A stretch of 64,000 nt of DNA from NCBI GenBank assembly GCA_963665525.1, contig OY762280.1, positions 4,526,001 through 4,590,000 of the forward strand. Direction: 5' to 3'. Of the stretch, positions 1 through 10,545 are shown one piece after another. Source of the DNA: UBA12077 sp963665525. GTDB lineage: Bacteria; Bacteroidota; Bacteroidia; Bacteroidales; UBA12077. The notes beneath the pieces are model-generated. The model was given only the letters and a program-made list of their open reading frames with translations. It had not been told where the DNA came from and searched no databases. The translations under genes were made by a program, and so were the position numbers. Position 1 is the first letter of the stretch, and the number at the start of each line of letters is the position of its first letter.

Positions 1-1
1 G

Positions 2-3000
2 CTTTTTGGATTAATCCTTCTTAAAAATGAATATTCTTATGAGAATGAATTTATTAAAAGTAAGTTCTTTGATGCATACGAGATTGATGTTCCTGTTTCA
101 ATTGGCACAGATGAAGGTAAAGGATTTGTAATTCAAGATTATAATGGCAATTATTTATTCTCTTTTAATTTAAAATCAAACCTGATTTATAATAAAACAA
201 ATGTTTTTATTTCAAGCCTGTTTTATTTTATTGCAATACTTTTTTTGTTTTTAGGAATTAAGCAATTAATTAAAGATTTACAATCAAATAGAATTAAGAA
301 TATTTCACTTTTAGTGCTGGGACTATTGCTGTTTCTGATTCGGTACCTGATGTTAGAGAATCATTTTCCTGAGGTTTTTAGGCATTTGGAATTATTTAAA
401 CCACATCATTTTGCGATTTCAATGTCAGTACCTTCATTAGGTGATTTACTATTGCATGCTATATTCTTAGCTTTCTTCTTTATAATATTTTATACAGAGG
501 TAAAATTTAAATATCCAAAAAAAGTATTATTTCAATATGGATTAATTGCTTTGAAATTTGTTTTGATACTTTCATTTTTTGCTGTGATTCATTTTTTTGT
601 AGAGAGTCTCATCTTTCATTCCAGCATCTCGTTCGATGTTTATCAGTTTTTCGATTTATCCATTTATAGTTTGATTGGATTTGTAATTATTATTTTATTG
701 CTGGCATCGTTATTTGTAAGTATTGATAAGGTCTTGAAAGGATTAGAAGGCATCATTAGCCTTAAATATTTTGTACTTCTGCTTATTCCTTTATTTATAG
801 TATTAATTATCTTAATAAGATTACTTCCTTTTAACTTAAATGTTTTCGCATTTTTATTTTTAGGAGTACTGATCATATACATGGCTTATGTGAGGCTTTA
901 TAAGAATAAATACACCTATCCGGGACGAATTATTGTATTACTGATTTTGGCGTTATATACGGTTGTTTTTGTTACTATAACTAGTGAGCAAAAAGATAAA
1001 GAAACACGTAGAGTTTTAGCTTTAAATTTGGCGAATGAACATGATCAGATTGCAGAGATGTTATTAGAAAGTCTTGAAGAATCTATTGAAAGAGATACCG
1101 TTATTCGTGATCTCTTAACCTGGCATCATCAGAACGAGGGAGCTATCTTAGAGCATTTGCAAATGACCTATTTTAGCGGGTATTTTAGGAAATATGATTT
1201 GCAGGTTTCGGTATGTGCTCCTAATGATGATTTAACGGTTAACCTTGAAAATAGTACAGAAGTTGTTCACTGTTATACGTTTTTCGAAGATTATATTTTG
1301 AATAATGGCACAAAACTGCAAGATAGCCGGTTTTACTTTTTGGATAATTTAAATGGTCGAATTAGCTACTTAGGCAAATTTATTTTCGATAAACCCGATT
1401 GGCCAAGTGAAGTTTCTCTTTATATTTCTCTGGATTCGAAATTAGTTAGTCAGGAGTTGGGTTATCCTGAATTATTGCTCGATAGTAGAATGAATGGATC
1501 AAAAATTCTAAGCGACTATTCTTATTCTAAGTATAAAGACGGGAATTTAATGACACGTTCCGGGGAGTTTTCATATCAACTCATATTTCCGGATTACTGG
1601 AAATATGATCAAGAGTTCTTTTTTACCAGTGATCATCGATACGAACATTTAATATATAAAATAGATGATTCAACGACCATTGTCATCAGTAATAACAAAC
1701 TTCGATTTATTGATGTACTGGCTTCCTTTTCCTATATTTTCGTATTTTACTATATTTTGTATACTTTGGTTTTATTCGTGTTAAACTTTCCTCATAATAT
1801 CAGGGAATTTAATTACGATTTTAAGAATAAAATTAAGTTCTGGATGATAGGAGTGTTGCTACTCTCATTAATAATTGTGGGTTTTGGAACCATCTATTAT
1901 AATATTAATCAGTTCGAAAGAAATTTATACGAAAGTATCAGTGAAAAAATCCAATCGGTTCTTGTGGAGATGGAACATAAGTTGGGTGGTGAGTTTGAAC
2001 TGAACGAAGCTTATTCCGATTATCTTACTTATTTGTTAACGAAATTCTCGAATGTATTTTATATCGACATTAACTTATATGATGTTAATGGAAATATGTT
2101 GGCATCGTCGCGTCCGCAGATTTTTGAAAAAGGATTGATGGGGAATAAAATGAATTTAGATGCTTATAAACAGATGGTTATCAATCAGAGTGGAAAATAT
2201 ATTCATAGGGAATCTATTGGGGCATTAAGTTATTATTCTGCGTATGTTCCATTTACCAATGATGATAATGAGCTTTTAGCTTATTTGAATCTTCCTTATT
2301 TTACCAAGCAAAGTGAGTTAAGAAAAGAAATTTATACCATTGTAGTTGCAGTAGTCAATATTTATTTCTTTTTAATATTGCTATCGGTTATTGTAGCTAT
2401 TTTTATTTCAAATAATATTACCAAACCATTGCAGTTAATTCAGGAACGCTTTAGAGCTATCGACTTGGGTAAAATTAATGAACCTATAGAATATAACAGT
2501 CATGATGAAATTGGGAGTTTAATTCGTGAATATAATAGGATGGTTAGTGAGCTGACAGAAAATGCCGATAAGTTAGCAAAATCGGAAAGAGAATCTGCCT
2601 GGCGCGAAATGGCTAAGCAAATTGCTCACGAAATAAAGAATCCATTAACACCAATGAAACTTTCTGTGCAGTATCTGCAAAAAGCATGGAAGGATGGAAG
2701 TCCTGATTTTGATAAACGTCTGGAGAAATTTTCTAATTCCCTCATTAGCCAAATTAATAATTTATCAAGCATTGCTACTGAGTTTTCAAATTTTGCTAAA
2801 ATGCCAAGAGCAATTGCCGAAGAGGTTAATATTATCGCAAAACTCTCCGATACAATTAACTTGTTTGAAAGTACAGAAAACGTTAGGTTCGAATCCGAAT
2901 TTAATGGTATAGATGAGTTATATGTTTATGCCGATAGAGAACAATTGATTAGTGTATTTAGTAATTTGATAAAGAATGGTATTCAGGCCGTTCCAAAGAA

Positions 3001-3268
3001 TCGTGAAGCAGAAATAAAAATTTGTGTTGAGAAGATTAATGATTTGGTAAAAATAAGTATCAGTGATAATGGAATTGGAATCCCTGATGAGTTAAAAGAA
3101 AAACTGTTTATTCCTAATTTTACAACCAAAACCAGTGGTATGGGACTAGGTTTAGCTATTGTAAAAAATATTATCGTAAATGCAGGTGGAGAAATCTGGT
3201 ACGAAACAAAACTCAACAATGGGACTACTTTCTTTGTAACCTTCCCGGTTTATAAACATTACGGATAA
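2..3268 (+). CDS. NtrY-like sensor histidine kinase, 5' end outside window
   Basis: The frame is open from base 2 with no start codon that must be used, so the gene begins upstream; about 1,088 residues are visible. The first half has many hydrophobic segments (roughly bases 210-1000) and a long extracytoplasmic part. A second transmembrane pair flanks a periplasmic sensor region (about bases 1840-2420). A HAMP linker follows (ITKPLQLI, then HDEIGSL). The HisKA box is AHEIKNPLTPMK, with the phospho-accepting His codon at 2627-2629. The ATPase domain shows NLIKNGIQAV (N box), DNGIGIP and GMGLGLAIVKN. This matches NtrY-type kinases, which normally pair with an NtrC/AtoC-type sigma-54 activator. 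No regulator gene is seen here; it may lie upstream. The signal is unknown. Confidence 0.9.
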   Translation, partial: LFGLILLKNEYSYENEFIKSKFFDAYEIDVPVSIGTDEGKGFVIQDYNGNYLFSFNLKSNLIYNKTNVFISSLFYFIAILFLFLGIKQLIKDLQSNRIKNISLLVLGLLLFLIRYLMLENHFPEVFRHLELFKPHHFAISMSVPSLGDLLLHAIFLAFFFIIFYTEVKFKYPKKVLFQYGLIALKFVLILSFFAVIHFFVESLIFHSSISFDVYQFFDLSIYSLIGFVIIILLLASLFVSIDKVLKGLEGIISLKYFVLLLIPLFIVLIILIRLLPFNLNVFAFLFLGVLIIYMAYVRLYKNKYTYPGRIIVLLILALYTVVFVTITSEQKDKETRRVLALNLANEHDQIAEMLLESLEESIERDTVIRDLLTWHHQNEGAILEHLQMTYFSGYFRKYDLQVSVCAPNDDLTVNLENSTEVVHCYTFFEDYILNNGTKLQDSRFYFLDNLNGRISYLGKFIFDKPDWPSEVSLYISLDSKLVSQELGYPELLLDSRMNGSKILSDYSYSKYKDGNLMTRSGEFSYQLIFPDYWKYDQEFFFTSDHRYEHLIYKIDDSTTIVISNNKLRFIDVLASFSYIFVFYYILYTLVLFVLNFPHNIREFNYDFKNKIKFWMIGVLLLSLIIVGFGTIYYNINQFERNLYESISEKIQSVLVEMEHKLGGEFELNEAYSDYLTYLLTKFSNVFYIDINLYDVNGNMLASSRPQIFEKGLMGNKMNLDAYKQMVINQSGKYIHRESIGALSYYSAYVPFTNDDNELLAYLNLPYFTKQSELRKEIYTIVVAVVNIYFFLILLSVIVAIFISNNITKPLQLIQERFRAIDLGKINEPIEYNSHDEIGSLIREYNRMVSELTENADKLAKSERESAWREMAKQIAHEIKNPLTPMKLSVQYLQKAWKDGSPDFDKRLEKFSNSLISQINNLSSIATEFSNFAKMPRAIAEEVNIIAKLSDTINLFESTENVRFESEFNGIDELYVYADREQLISVFSNLIKNGIQAVPKNREAEIKICVEKINDLVKISISDNGIGIPDELKEKLFIPNFTTKTSGMGLGLAIVKNIIVNAGGEIWYETKLNNGTTFFVTFPVYKHYG

Positions 3269-3405
3269 TTTTTAATATTAAATAGTTGATAACTTATGTC
3301 TTAGGATTCGACATTACATATAAGTGTTTGCTACATAGTATTTTAGCAACATTGCATGTGCGCTGAAAATATTGAAAAAGTTAGGTTTATCATATGAAAT
3401 ATTTA

Positions 3406-3413
3406 TATATTTG
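3406..3413 (+). promoter_or_regulatory. Predicted -7 box for the surface-protein locus
   Basis: TATATTTG fits the Bacteroidota -7 consensus TAnnTTTG and lies 43 bases before the TTG start of the adhesin gene. The -33 element is weak: TTTA at 3386-3389 with a 16-base spacer. Confidence 0.4.
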
Positions 3414-3456
3414 TTATATATTGGACTTTTTATAAGAAAATTTAAAATTTTGGGCT

Positions 3457-6400
3457 TTGAAAAAGAAGTTTTTATTTGCAATTATTGTTAGTTTTATTCT
3501 AGTAGCGAATGGTGGATTCGCACAAACTTCTATCTCAGGTGTTATTAATTTTTATACAGCCGTTGATTCTATTTATCCAAGCAAAGATACCATAGAGGTT
3601 GCTAATCCTGCTGACTTTCATGCCAATGATACCGTAATGATTTACCAGGTGAAAGGAGCAACACCTAAAACAGATACTTTAGATAATGAGCATAATTTTG
3701 GAAATCCAGGAAAAGATGATTTTCATAGTGCAGGAAAGTATGAGATTATTCTTATCCAAAAGGTATTAGGTAACCAGATTATTTTTAAAGCTTTTTTAAG
3801 CAATGATTATGATACCGATGATTTAGTGCAGATGATATCGGTGCCATCCTATAAAAGTGTTACTGTTGATGATGAACTAAGTTGTGCTCCTTGGGATACT
3901 CTTAATGGATTTGGGGGCGTGTTAGCCTTAATGGCCAGTGATACCTTATTTTTAAATGCTGATATAAATGTTACAGGAAAGGGTTTTTGTGGTGCGGAGC
4001 CTTTTTATTATGATTATGATAGTTATGGTAGTAATTGTGCATCAGAGGATTCTGCTTTGTATGAAGCATATTATTTTACAGAGAAAACAAATGCAATTAG
4101 TGCTGGTCGAAAAGGAGAAGGAATAGCAATGTATGATACTACATATAGCAAAGGATTAGGTCGCTGGGCCAATGGTGGTGGTGGTGGAAATGCGCGATTC
4201 TCCGGAGGTGGTGGAGGTTCGAATGGTGGTTTAGGTGGTGATGGAGGAGATGAAGATACGGTGTTTTGTAAAGCTTCTCCAAATTATGAGGGTGATTATT
4301 GGACTGGTTTAGGAGGAAGGCAAGGATTTAATCTTAATCTCATATTAAGTGATTTTGAAGCCATAAATGATTCAACTATTTATTTTGGTGGAGGTGGAGG
4401 ATCAGGTACTTATGTTACTGGGAAAACAGCTTCTAATGGTGGTAATGGTGGAGGAATTGTTATTCTCATTGCTAGAGTAATTAAATCAAATAATAATAGT
4501 ATAATAGCTGATGGAGAGTCTGTATCTGGTGTTGTAAGTGCTTCTGGCGGCGGCGGTGGTGGTGGCGGTACCATTGTCTTTGATGCAGAAGAAGTTGTAG
4601 GAGATGTTATAATTAATACTATTGGTGGTGTCGGTGGATGGGTTGAAAAATTAGGAGAATCAGGACCTGGAGGTGGAGGTTCAGGAGGTGTTATTTTTTG
4701 GAATAGCGTTGAGCCTTCAGGAGTAAAATCTGATTACAATGGAGGGGAAGCTGGATTTGTGGAAGAATTTTATCTTGATGAAGAAAGGTATAATGCTAAT
4801 CCTGGTAAATTTGGAACAGAAAAAATTAATTATAAGGCCCCATTAACAGGTTTTTTATATAATTGGATATCGGATGATCAGGTGGTATGTGATAATATAA
4901 TACCAAATTTAATTATTGGAACAGAACCGCGTGGTGGTAATGGAAGCGGACCCGATTATGAATGGTATCAAAGTCCGAATGGAAATGATAGTTGGGCATT
5001 AATTACAGATTCTATAAGAAAAGATTTTCAGCCAGCAATATTAAGTGAAACAACATATTATCAGCGAGTTGTAACTTGGGGTGGTGTAACCGATAAAGGG
5101 AATGTAGTTGAAGTTCTTGTTCAGGAAGCTATTACTGGCAATGAAATTTTTATGCCTCAAGATTCTGTTATTTGTATAGGAAACGAAGTAGATACAGTTA
5201 AAGGAACAGAATTATTTCCGGGAAATGGAGGGGATAATTTATCGTACAAATATTTTTGGGATTATAGTTTTGATAATAGCATTTGGGTGACAGAAACTGG
5301 CACAGAAGATACCTTATATAACCATGGAATAATTACTGATACCACTTATGTTCGAAGAAGAGTGATTTCCGGGGCATGCCGGGATACCGCTTCATTATAT
5401 AATCCAATAATTGGTTTACCTCAAATATCGAACAATGTGATGCCATCCGATCAGGAAATTTGTAAATGGCAAATACCAGAAGAGATTATACCTGAAGAAG
5501 TCGAAGGAGGTTTAGGTGTGGGAACTTATAATTATATTTGGGAACAAAGTGCTAATAGTAGTGACTGGAATGTGATAACTGATTCTATTCGCGAAAATCT
5601 GGCTCCATCCAATTTATCTGAAACGACCTATTACAGGAGAACAGTAATTTCTGATGATTGTGAACATATCAGTGATACAATTAAAGTGAATGTTTTACCT
5701 CTTATTGAAAATGATCATATTATAACATCATCACTTATTTTTACTTGTTATGATACTGAACCGCAACTAATTGATGGTTCAACACCAACTGGAGGTAATG
5801 CATCATATACATATGAGTGGAAGAAAAGTACCGATGGTTTATCATGGACTTCTCTTCCGGATTCAGATGTTGAAGACTATCAATCGGAAGCTTTAACGGT
5901 TAAAACTTATTTTAAACGCTATGTAATTTCCGGCGAAGGAGGATGTTGCGAAAGTAATACCGATAGTATTATTGTAGATATTCATCCTTTACCAATTGCT
6001 AGATTATTACCTACAGATATTGATACAAGTTGTAGTTCAGATCCAGCAGTTTTGGATTTTAGGTTCAGATCGGGAAATAAACCTTTTACTTTAACTTACA
6101 ATAACGGATATACGAATTTTACTCCATCGAATATTAACGATACCATTTATACTCCAACGGTAAACCCTGAAACTACACAAGAAAGCTTGGATTATACCTA
6201 TAGCATTGTTTCTGTGGTTGACAAGAACGGTTGTGAAGCAACAGATATTGATGGATCTCATGTAATAACTGTTTATGGTTGGCCAATTGCAGATCCAGGA
6301 GACCCTGATGAAGTTTGTACATTATCGTACCAACTTGCTGCTACTGAAACTTTTGAAAATGCTAAAGGAATTTGGTCGCAATATTCTTCTATAGGAAATA

Positions 6401-7116
6401 CAGACTTTCACAATCAAGAGACTGAGGCATTGGCAAACATTACAGTTGATACAGCCTTAGTTTATACTTATAAATGGAAGGAAACGAATTGGGAGTGTTC
6501 TGATTCTGCTTATGTGGATATCACTATGTATAAGAGACCTTATAACATTGGTGTAATAAGACCTACAGATAAAGAAGGAGATGTTGATTCAACCATACGT
6601 TTTATTGATGAATTACAACTGATTGCCCACTTTGATAATTTCGATGGGTTTAATAATCGTATCGACAAATATTGGAGTGTTTTTTCTGGATCAGCAGAAC
6701 CTTCCAATGTTATTAACGATACCGTTACCTACACAGAATTAAATGATTTGGGAGGAGACTATATCGAATTTCAATGGTTTATTGATAAAGGAGTTTGTGC
6801 CGATACAACGATTATTCGTAGAATTAAATTAGATGAGATATTTACACCAACAGGATTTACTCCTAATGGTGATCTAGTGAACGATTTTGCATTATTTAAA
6901 GGTTTGGAAAATGCCGATGAGCATGAAGTAATCATATTTAATCGTTGGGGTACAGAAGTGTTTCGAGCTAATAATTTCTCCAATGAAGTAGGTTGGGATG
7001 GTAAAAATAACGATGGTAAAGATTTACCTGAAGATACATACTTTTATATATTAACCGTAACAGACGATGGTGTTACACAAACACATAAAGGATATATTGT
7101 ACTTAAAAGATATTAA
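3457..7116 (+). CDS. Secreted adhesin-like protein with type B (CHU_C) type IX secretion sorting domain
   Basis: A 1,219-residue exported protein. The TTG start gives a clean signal peptide (MKKKFLFAIIVSF...GGFAQ). Residues about 225-430 are glycine-rich with runs such as GGGGGN and GGGGGG. Residues about 470-900 hold repeated Ig-like units of similar wording (TTYYQR, TTYVRR, TTYYRR, KTYFKR). The last ~90 residues are a gliding-motility-associated C-terminal domain: FTPTGFTPNGDLVNDFA, IFNRWGTEVF, GWDGKNNDGKDLPEDTYFY. That domain marks a substrate of the type IX secretion system, ending on the cell surface. The next gene, which overlaps it by one base, is a PorP/SprF protein, the usual partner of type B substrates such as SprB. 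The ligand is unknown. Confidence 0.9.
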   Translation: MKKKFLFAIIVSFILVANGGFAQTSISGVINFYTAVDSIYPSKDTIEVANPADFHANDTVMIYQVKGATPKTDTLDNEHNFGNPGKDDFHSAGKYEIILIQKVLGNQIIFKAFLSNDYDTDDLVQMISVPSYKSVTVDDELSCAPWDTLNGFGGVLALMASDTLFLNADINVTGKGFCGAEPFYYDYDSYGSNCASEDSALYEAYYFTEKTNAISAGRKGEGIAMYDTTYSKGLGRWANGGGGGNARFSGGGGGSNGGLGGDGGDEDTVFCKASPNYEGDYWTGLGGRQGFNLNLILSDFEAINDSTIYFGGGGGSGTYVTGKTASNGGNGGGIVILIARVIKSNNNSIIADGESVSGVVSASGGGGGGGGTIVFDAEEVVGDVIINTIGGVGGWVEKLGESGPGGGGSGGVIFWNSVEPSGVKSDYNGGEAGFVEEFYLDEERYNANPGKFGTEKINYKAPLTGFLYNWISDDQVVCDNIIPNLIIGTEPRGGNGSGPDYEWYQSPNGNDSWALITDSIRKDFQPAILSETTYYQRVVTWGGVTDKGNVVEVLVQEAITGNEIFMPQDSVICIGNEVDTVKGTELFPGNGGDNLSYKYFWDYSFDNSIWVTETGTEDTLYNHGIITDTTYVRRRVISGACRDTASLYNPIIGLPQISNNVMPSDQEICKWQIPEEIIPEEVEGGLGVGTYNYIWEQSANSSDWNVITDSIRENLAPSNLSETTYYRRTVISDDCEHISDTIKVNVLPLIENDHIITSSLIFTCYDTEPQLIDGSTPTGGNASYTYEWKKSTDGLSWTSLPDSDVEDYQSEALTVKTYFKRYVISGEGGCCESNTDSIIVDIHPLPIARLLPTDIDTSCSSDPAVLDFRFRSGNKPFTLTYNNGYTNFTPSNINDTIYTPTVNPETTQESLDYTYSIVSVVDKNGCEATDIDGSHVITVYGWPIADPGDPDEVCTLSYQLAATETFENAKGIWSQYSSIGNTDFHNQETEALANITVDTALVYTYKWKETNWECSDSAYVDITMYKRPYNIGVIRPTDKEGDVDSTIRFIDELQLIAHFDNFDGFNNRIDKYWSVFSGSAEPSNVINDTVTYTELNDLGGDYIEFQWFIDKGVCADTTIIRRIKLDEIFTPTGFTPNGDLVNDFALFKGLENADEHEVIIFNRWGTEVFRANNFSNEVGWDGKNNDGKDLPEDTYFYILTVTDDGVTQTHKGYIVLKRY

Positions 7117-8075
7117 TGATTAAAAATAACTATATATTACTTTTTACTTTTTTACTAATTTCATTTTTGGGATCTGGTCAGACTGTTAAAGAACCTGAAA
7201 GTAATTTAAAGGTTGGTCAGAGATACGAACCAATTTATAGTCAGTACTGGATTAATGGATTAGCAATAAATCCAGCGTACGCGGGTAGTAGAGAATGCTT
7301 TAGTAATACACTTTTGTCCAGAAATCAATGGATGGGTTTCGATGGAGCACCAAATACTTATACTTTAAGTAGCCATGCTCCTTTTAAGGATGAGAAGAAT
7401 GCCGTTGGTTTATTTCTTTTTTACGAAGAAATAGGTGTTACCAGTAATTTTGATGTTTTTGGAAATTATGCATTTCGTTTTCAATTAGGAAATGGACGAC
7501 TATCTCTTGGATTAAGAGCTGGGGCTACATTTTTTCAGGGTAATTATGCTGATATTGATGCCGATCCTGATGGATTAGTAAATGATATTTATTTGGAAAA
7601 CGAATCTGAAATTTTTCCTAATGTGGGTGTAGGAGCTTATTATTATACCGATAGGTTTTTTGCAGGTATTTCAGTGCCTAAGTTAATGTCATACGAGGTG
7701 GAAAGCTCGCAAAAGAAAATGTCCGTGGCTCCTGATAATTATGATTTTTTACTTTCAGGAGGAGTTTTATTGAAAGTATCAGAAATTCTTAAATTACGAC
7801 CAGCTATCTTATTTAGATATCGATTAGATAATACTTCTCAAATTGATGGAAGTTTAAATGCTATTTTATATGATGTGCTTTGGGTTGGAGGTTCATACCG
7901 AAAGAACGAATTTGCTGCTATGGTTGAATATCAGGTAAATCATCAGATAAAAGCAGGTGTAGCTTATGATTTTGCTACAGGCGATTTGGCAAGTCAGCAT
8001 AATGGATCGCTGGAATTAATTTTACGTTACGAGTTTAAATATAAGGTAAGGGCTGTTAGTCCGAGATATTTTTAA
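7116..8075 (+). CDS. PorP/SprF family type IX secretion outer-membrane protein
   Basis: A 319-residue outer-membrane beta-barrel of the PorP/SprF family. The start codon overlaps the stop of the adhesin gene (TAATG), so translation is probably coupled. A signal peptide (about 21 residues, ending GSGQ) is followed by the family's opening YSQYWINGLAINPAYAGSR and alternating beta strands to the C-terminus. In Flavobacterium, SprF is needed for the adhesin SprB encoded beside it; PorP copies are common next to type B substrates. Here the protein most likely anchors or helps export the protein encoded at 3457-7116. It is probably a substrate-specific paralogue rather than the core PorP, since no porK/L/M/N genes are adjacent. 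Confidence 0.9.
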   Translation: MIKNNYILLFTFLLISFLGSGQTVKEPESNLKVGQRYEPIYSQYWINGLAINPAYAGSRECFSNTLLSRNQWMGFDGAPNTYTLSSHAPFKDEKNAVGLFLFYEEIGVTSNFDVFGNYAFRFQLGNGRLSLGLRAGATFFQGNYADIDADPDGLVNDIYLENESEIFPNVGVGAYYYTDRFFAGISVPKLMSYEVESSQKKMSVAPDNYDFLLSGGVLLKVSEILKLRPAILFRYRLDNTSQIDGSLNAILYDVLWVGGSYRKNEFAAMVEYQVNHQIKAGVAYDFATGDLASQHNGSLELILRYEFKYKVRAVSPRYF

Positions 8076-8076
8076 A

Positions 8077-9540
8077 ATGAAAACAGGAAATAAAATATTA
8101 ATTTATGTTTTATTGGTAATATTAACTATGCCTGTAAAAGCTCAGGACTATTCTATTAGTTTATTGCCTTTTAGTACTGATCATTACGATGAGTTTGCTC
8201 CTATTTATTACAAAGGAGATATTGTGTTTTGTTCCAATAGGAAGAATACCATTTTTATTGATTATACCGATGAAAAGGAAAACCTTCCTCTCCTGGATAT
8301 TTTTCTTGTCGAAGAAATAGGAAAAAATGAATGGGCAGATCCAGAGCTTTTTACAAAAGATATTAGAACTCATTTTAATGAAGGTCCTGCTACATTTAAT
8401 AATAGGGGATCGGAAATATATTTTACCCGAAACAACGATGTAACAAAGAAAATAGGAAATGCCATAGATAAAAAAGATAAAAACCCATTAGGAATTTATT
8501 ATTCAAAATTTAGTAGAAGAGAAGGTAAATGGAGTGTGCCTACACCATTCAAATATAATAATCCGAAATACAATTTTGCTCATCCTGCCTTAAGCGAAGA
8601 TGGAAATTCTTTGTATTTTGTTTCGGATATGGATGGTGGATATGGTGGGACTGATTTATATGTGTGTGAGATGGAGAATGGTTCTTGGGGGCCACCACAA
8701 AACCTGGGACCAAATATTAACACCGAAGGAAATGAGTATTTCCCTTTTATCCATAGTACAGGTCGCTTGTATTTTTCTTCGGATGAACATGAAAGTATTG
8801 GACGATTAGATATTTTTTATTCAGAAAAAGTAAATGGAGAATGGCATAAGCCTATTCATATGGACCCACCAATTAATTCGCGATACAACGATTTTGGATT
8901 AATCATCGATGCCTTTAAAAAATCAGGAATGTTTTGTTCCGACAGACAAAGAACATCGGATGATATCTATACATTTACTCCTTTATATCCTATGTTTGAG
9001 AATTCGCAACGTCAACAGGAAAATGATTATTGTTATGTACTGTATGAAGAGGGAGCTGTAAATCCCGATACTTCCATGTTAGAATATGAATGGTCATTTG
9101 GCGATGGAAAAAAGAAAAGAGGATTAGAAGTGGAACATTGCTTTAATGGACCTGGCGATTATACTTTGGAATTAAATGTAATTGATAAACTTACAGGTGA
9201 AGTTTTTTATACGCAGGCCACATATCCTTTAAAAATTGAAGATATTGAACAAGTGTATATTAATGCTCCGGATACTGTAGAAGTTGGACAAGAAATTGCC
9301 TTTGATGGACGACAAACAAATATAAGCGATTTTCCAATTTATAAGTATTATTGGGACTTTGGTGATGGACGAAAAACAAGAGGTGTAGAAGCACGGCATA
9401 TTTATACAAACCGAGGAAACTTTATTGTTCAGTTAGGTGTTGTAAGTAGAAAAGATAAAGATGGAAACACTCAAAAAAGAGGTGTTTATAAAAATATTGT
9501 TGTTGTAGGATCTTCGGGTAGAGGACGAAGAGGAAATTAA
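8077..9540 (+). CDS. Secreted PD40 beta-propeller / PKD domain protein
   Basis: A 487-residue exported protein with a signal peptide (MKTGNKILIYVLLVILTMP...KAQ). Residues about 25-300 have PD40/TolB-like propeller blades, seen as repeats such as HPALSEDGNSLYFVSDMDGG and GRLYFSSDEHESIGRLDI. Two PKD domains follow at about 320-400 (WSFGDGKKKRG) and 405-475 (YYWDFGDGRKTRG). The C-terminus is basic (SSGRGRRGN). The start is one base after the upstream stop. It resembles the propeller part of PorE-type accessory proteins but lacks an OmpA peptidoglycan-binding domain, so it may be a periplasmic or surface adaptor for the PorP/SprF-adhesin pair. The exact role is inferred from position only. Confidence 0.8.
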   Translation: MKTGNKILIYVLLVILTMPVKAQDYSISLLPFSTDHYDEFAPIYYKGDIVFCSNRKNTIFIDYTDEKENLPLLDIFLVEEIGKNEWADPELFTKDIRTHFNEGPATFNNRGSEIYFTRNNDVTKKIGNAIDKKDKNPLGIYYSKFSRREGKWSVPTPFKYNNPKYNFAHPALSEDGNSLYFVSDMDGGYGGTDLYVCEMENGSWGPPQNLGPNINTEGNEYFPFIHSTGRLYFSSDEHESIGRLDIFYSEKVNGEWHKPIHMDPPINSRYNDFGLIIDAFKKSGMFCSDRQRTSDDIYTFTPLYPMFENSQRQQENDYCYVLYEEGAVNPDTSMLEYEWSFGDGKKKRGLEVEHCFNGPGDYTLELNVIDKLTGEVFYTQATYPLKIEDIEQVYINAPDTVEVGQEIAFDGRQTNISDFPIYKYYWDFGDGRKTRGVEARHIYTNRGNFIVQLGVVSRKDKDGNTQKRGVYKNIVVVGSSGRGRRGN

Positions 9541-9569
9541 ATTTATTAATAGTAAAAAAGGGAGATGAT

Positions 9570-10538
9570 ATGAAAAAGGTAGCTTTGGTTTTATTCGTAT
9601 TTATGATGGCTTATAATGTTTTTTCTCAGCCAATTCCGGCCGAAGACGAAAATATTCCAAGCTTGATGACATTTGGACATAAAGCTGATATTTCCTGGGG
9701 TGATGATGATTATTCACAAACATTTTTTGTGCTTATTCCTGCTGAACATACCAGCCCGATTTTTATTCGTGTATTCGACCCTGATTGTGGTGGTGAAGTA
9801 GATGAGATCAATGGTTTTTGGGATACAAAAATGGAATACTCTATTTATGGAGGAGTAGGATGTTATGAAAATGATGATGCTCAAGGTATTGATCCGGTAG
9901 GAGACTATAAAAGTGGTAATTTGTTGGCAACAAAGGTGTTCGGTGAAAATCCACGATACGATAATAACTGGTATACTTTTGGGCCATTTAATCCAACAGA
10001 AGGTGAATTGGTAGAAAAATACGGTGGTTATGTTTTTAAGATTATTTGTGAAGGAATTACAGGCGATGATGGAAATATGTATCAGTATTTTGTAAGTACA
10101 TCGCAAACAGAAAATAAACGAATCGAAGGAGCTAATGCATTTGCATACGAATATAGTTTTAGGATGCATAACGATCCTAACGAAGTTTCTCATATTTATC
10201 CTTATATCGATGATAAAACAATTAAAGTGGTGCAAAAAAACTTCGACTGGGATAATGACGGAATTATACGCGTTGTATCTGTTGGAAGAGCTGGATTGCC
10301 ATGTAAAATATCCGGTGATGATGGATGGACACAAAGCGAATTTGTAATTTTAGATGAAGAAAAAAATACATCCTTAGATTTCCAATTTATCAAAAGAAAG
10401 AATCCTCCGGTAAAAAATAATAATGTGGTAATATCGGTAAAGAACCAATACGGAGAGTTATTACCTTTTTACACAATTCCTATTGGAGGTGTACCAAAGT
10501 ATAAATATTCCATCGGGGTAAGAAAAAAATCAAATTAG
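9570..10538 (+). CDS. Secreted protein of unknown function in the surface-protein locus
   Basis: A 322-residue protein with a signal peptide (MKKVALVLFVFMMAYNVFSQ). I do not recognise a named domain. The mature part is acidic and rich in Asp, Gly, Tyr and Phe, which suggests a beta-rich secreted fold; phrases such as FIRVFDPDCGGEVDE and ISVKNQYGELLPFY recall carbohydrate-binding or Ig-like modules but are not diagnostic. A GGGAGA stretch before the ATG is an unusually good Shine-Dalgarno for this genome type. It sits between the PD40-PKD gene and the propeller phosphatase and is probably co-transcribed with both. A long antisense reading frame over 9714-10334 is a composition artefact. Confidence 0.7.
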   Translation: MKKVALVLFVFMMAYNVFSQPIPAEDENIPSLMTFGHKADISWGDDDYSQTFFVLIPAEHTSPIFIRVFDPDCGGEVDEINGFWDTKMEYSIYGGVGCYENDDAQGIDPVGDYKSGNLLATKVFGENPRYDNNWYTFGPFNPTEGELVEKYGGYVFKIICEGITGDDGNMYQYFVSTSQTENKRIEGANAFAYEYSFRMHNDPNEVSHIYPYIDDKTIKVVQKNFDWDNDGIIRVVSVGRAGLPCKISGDDGWTQSEFVILDEEKNTSLDFQFIKRKNPPVKNNNVVISVKNQYGELLPFYTIPIGGVPKYKYSIGVRKKSN

Positions 10539-10545
10539 AGAAACT

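Noticed and set aside
245..3268. TTG at 245 as the true start of the sensor kinase
   Set aside because: The same frame is open back to base 2 with membrane-protein-like residues, so the gene starts before the window.
9714..10334. 206-residue reading frame antisense to the unknown secreted protein
   Set aside because: It is Cys/Ile/Phe-rich, has no recognisable domain and no promoter; the plus-strand gene has a signal peptide and operon context.
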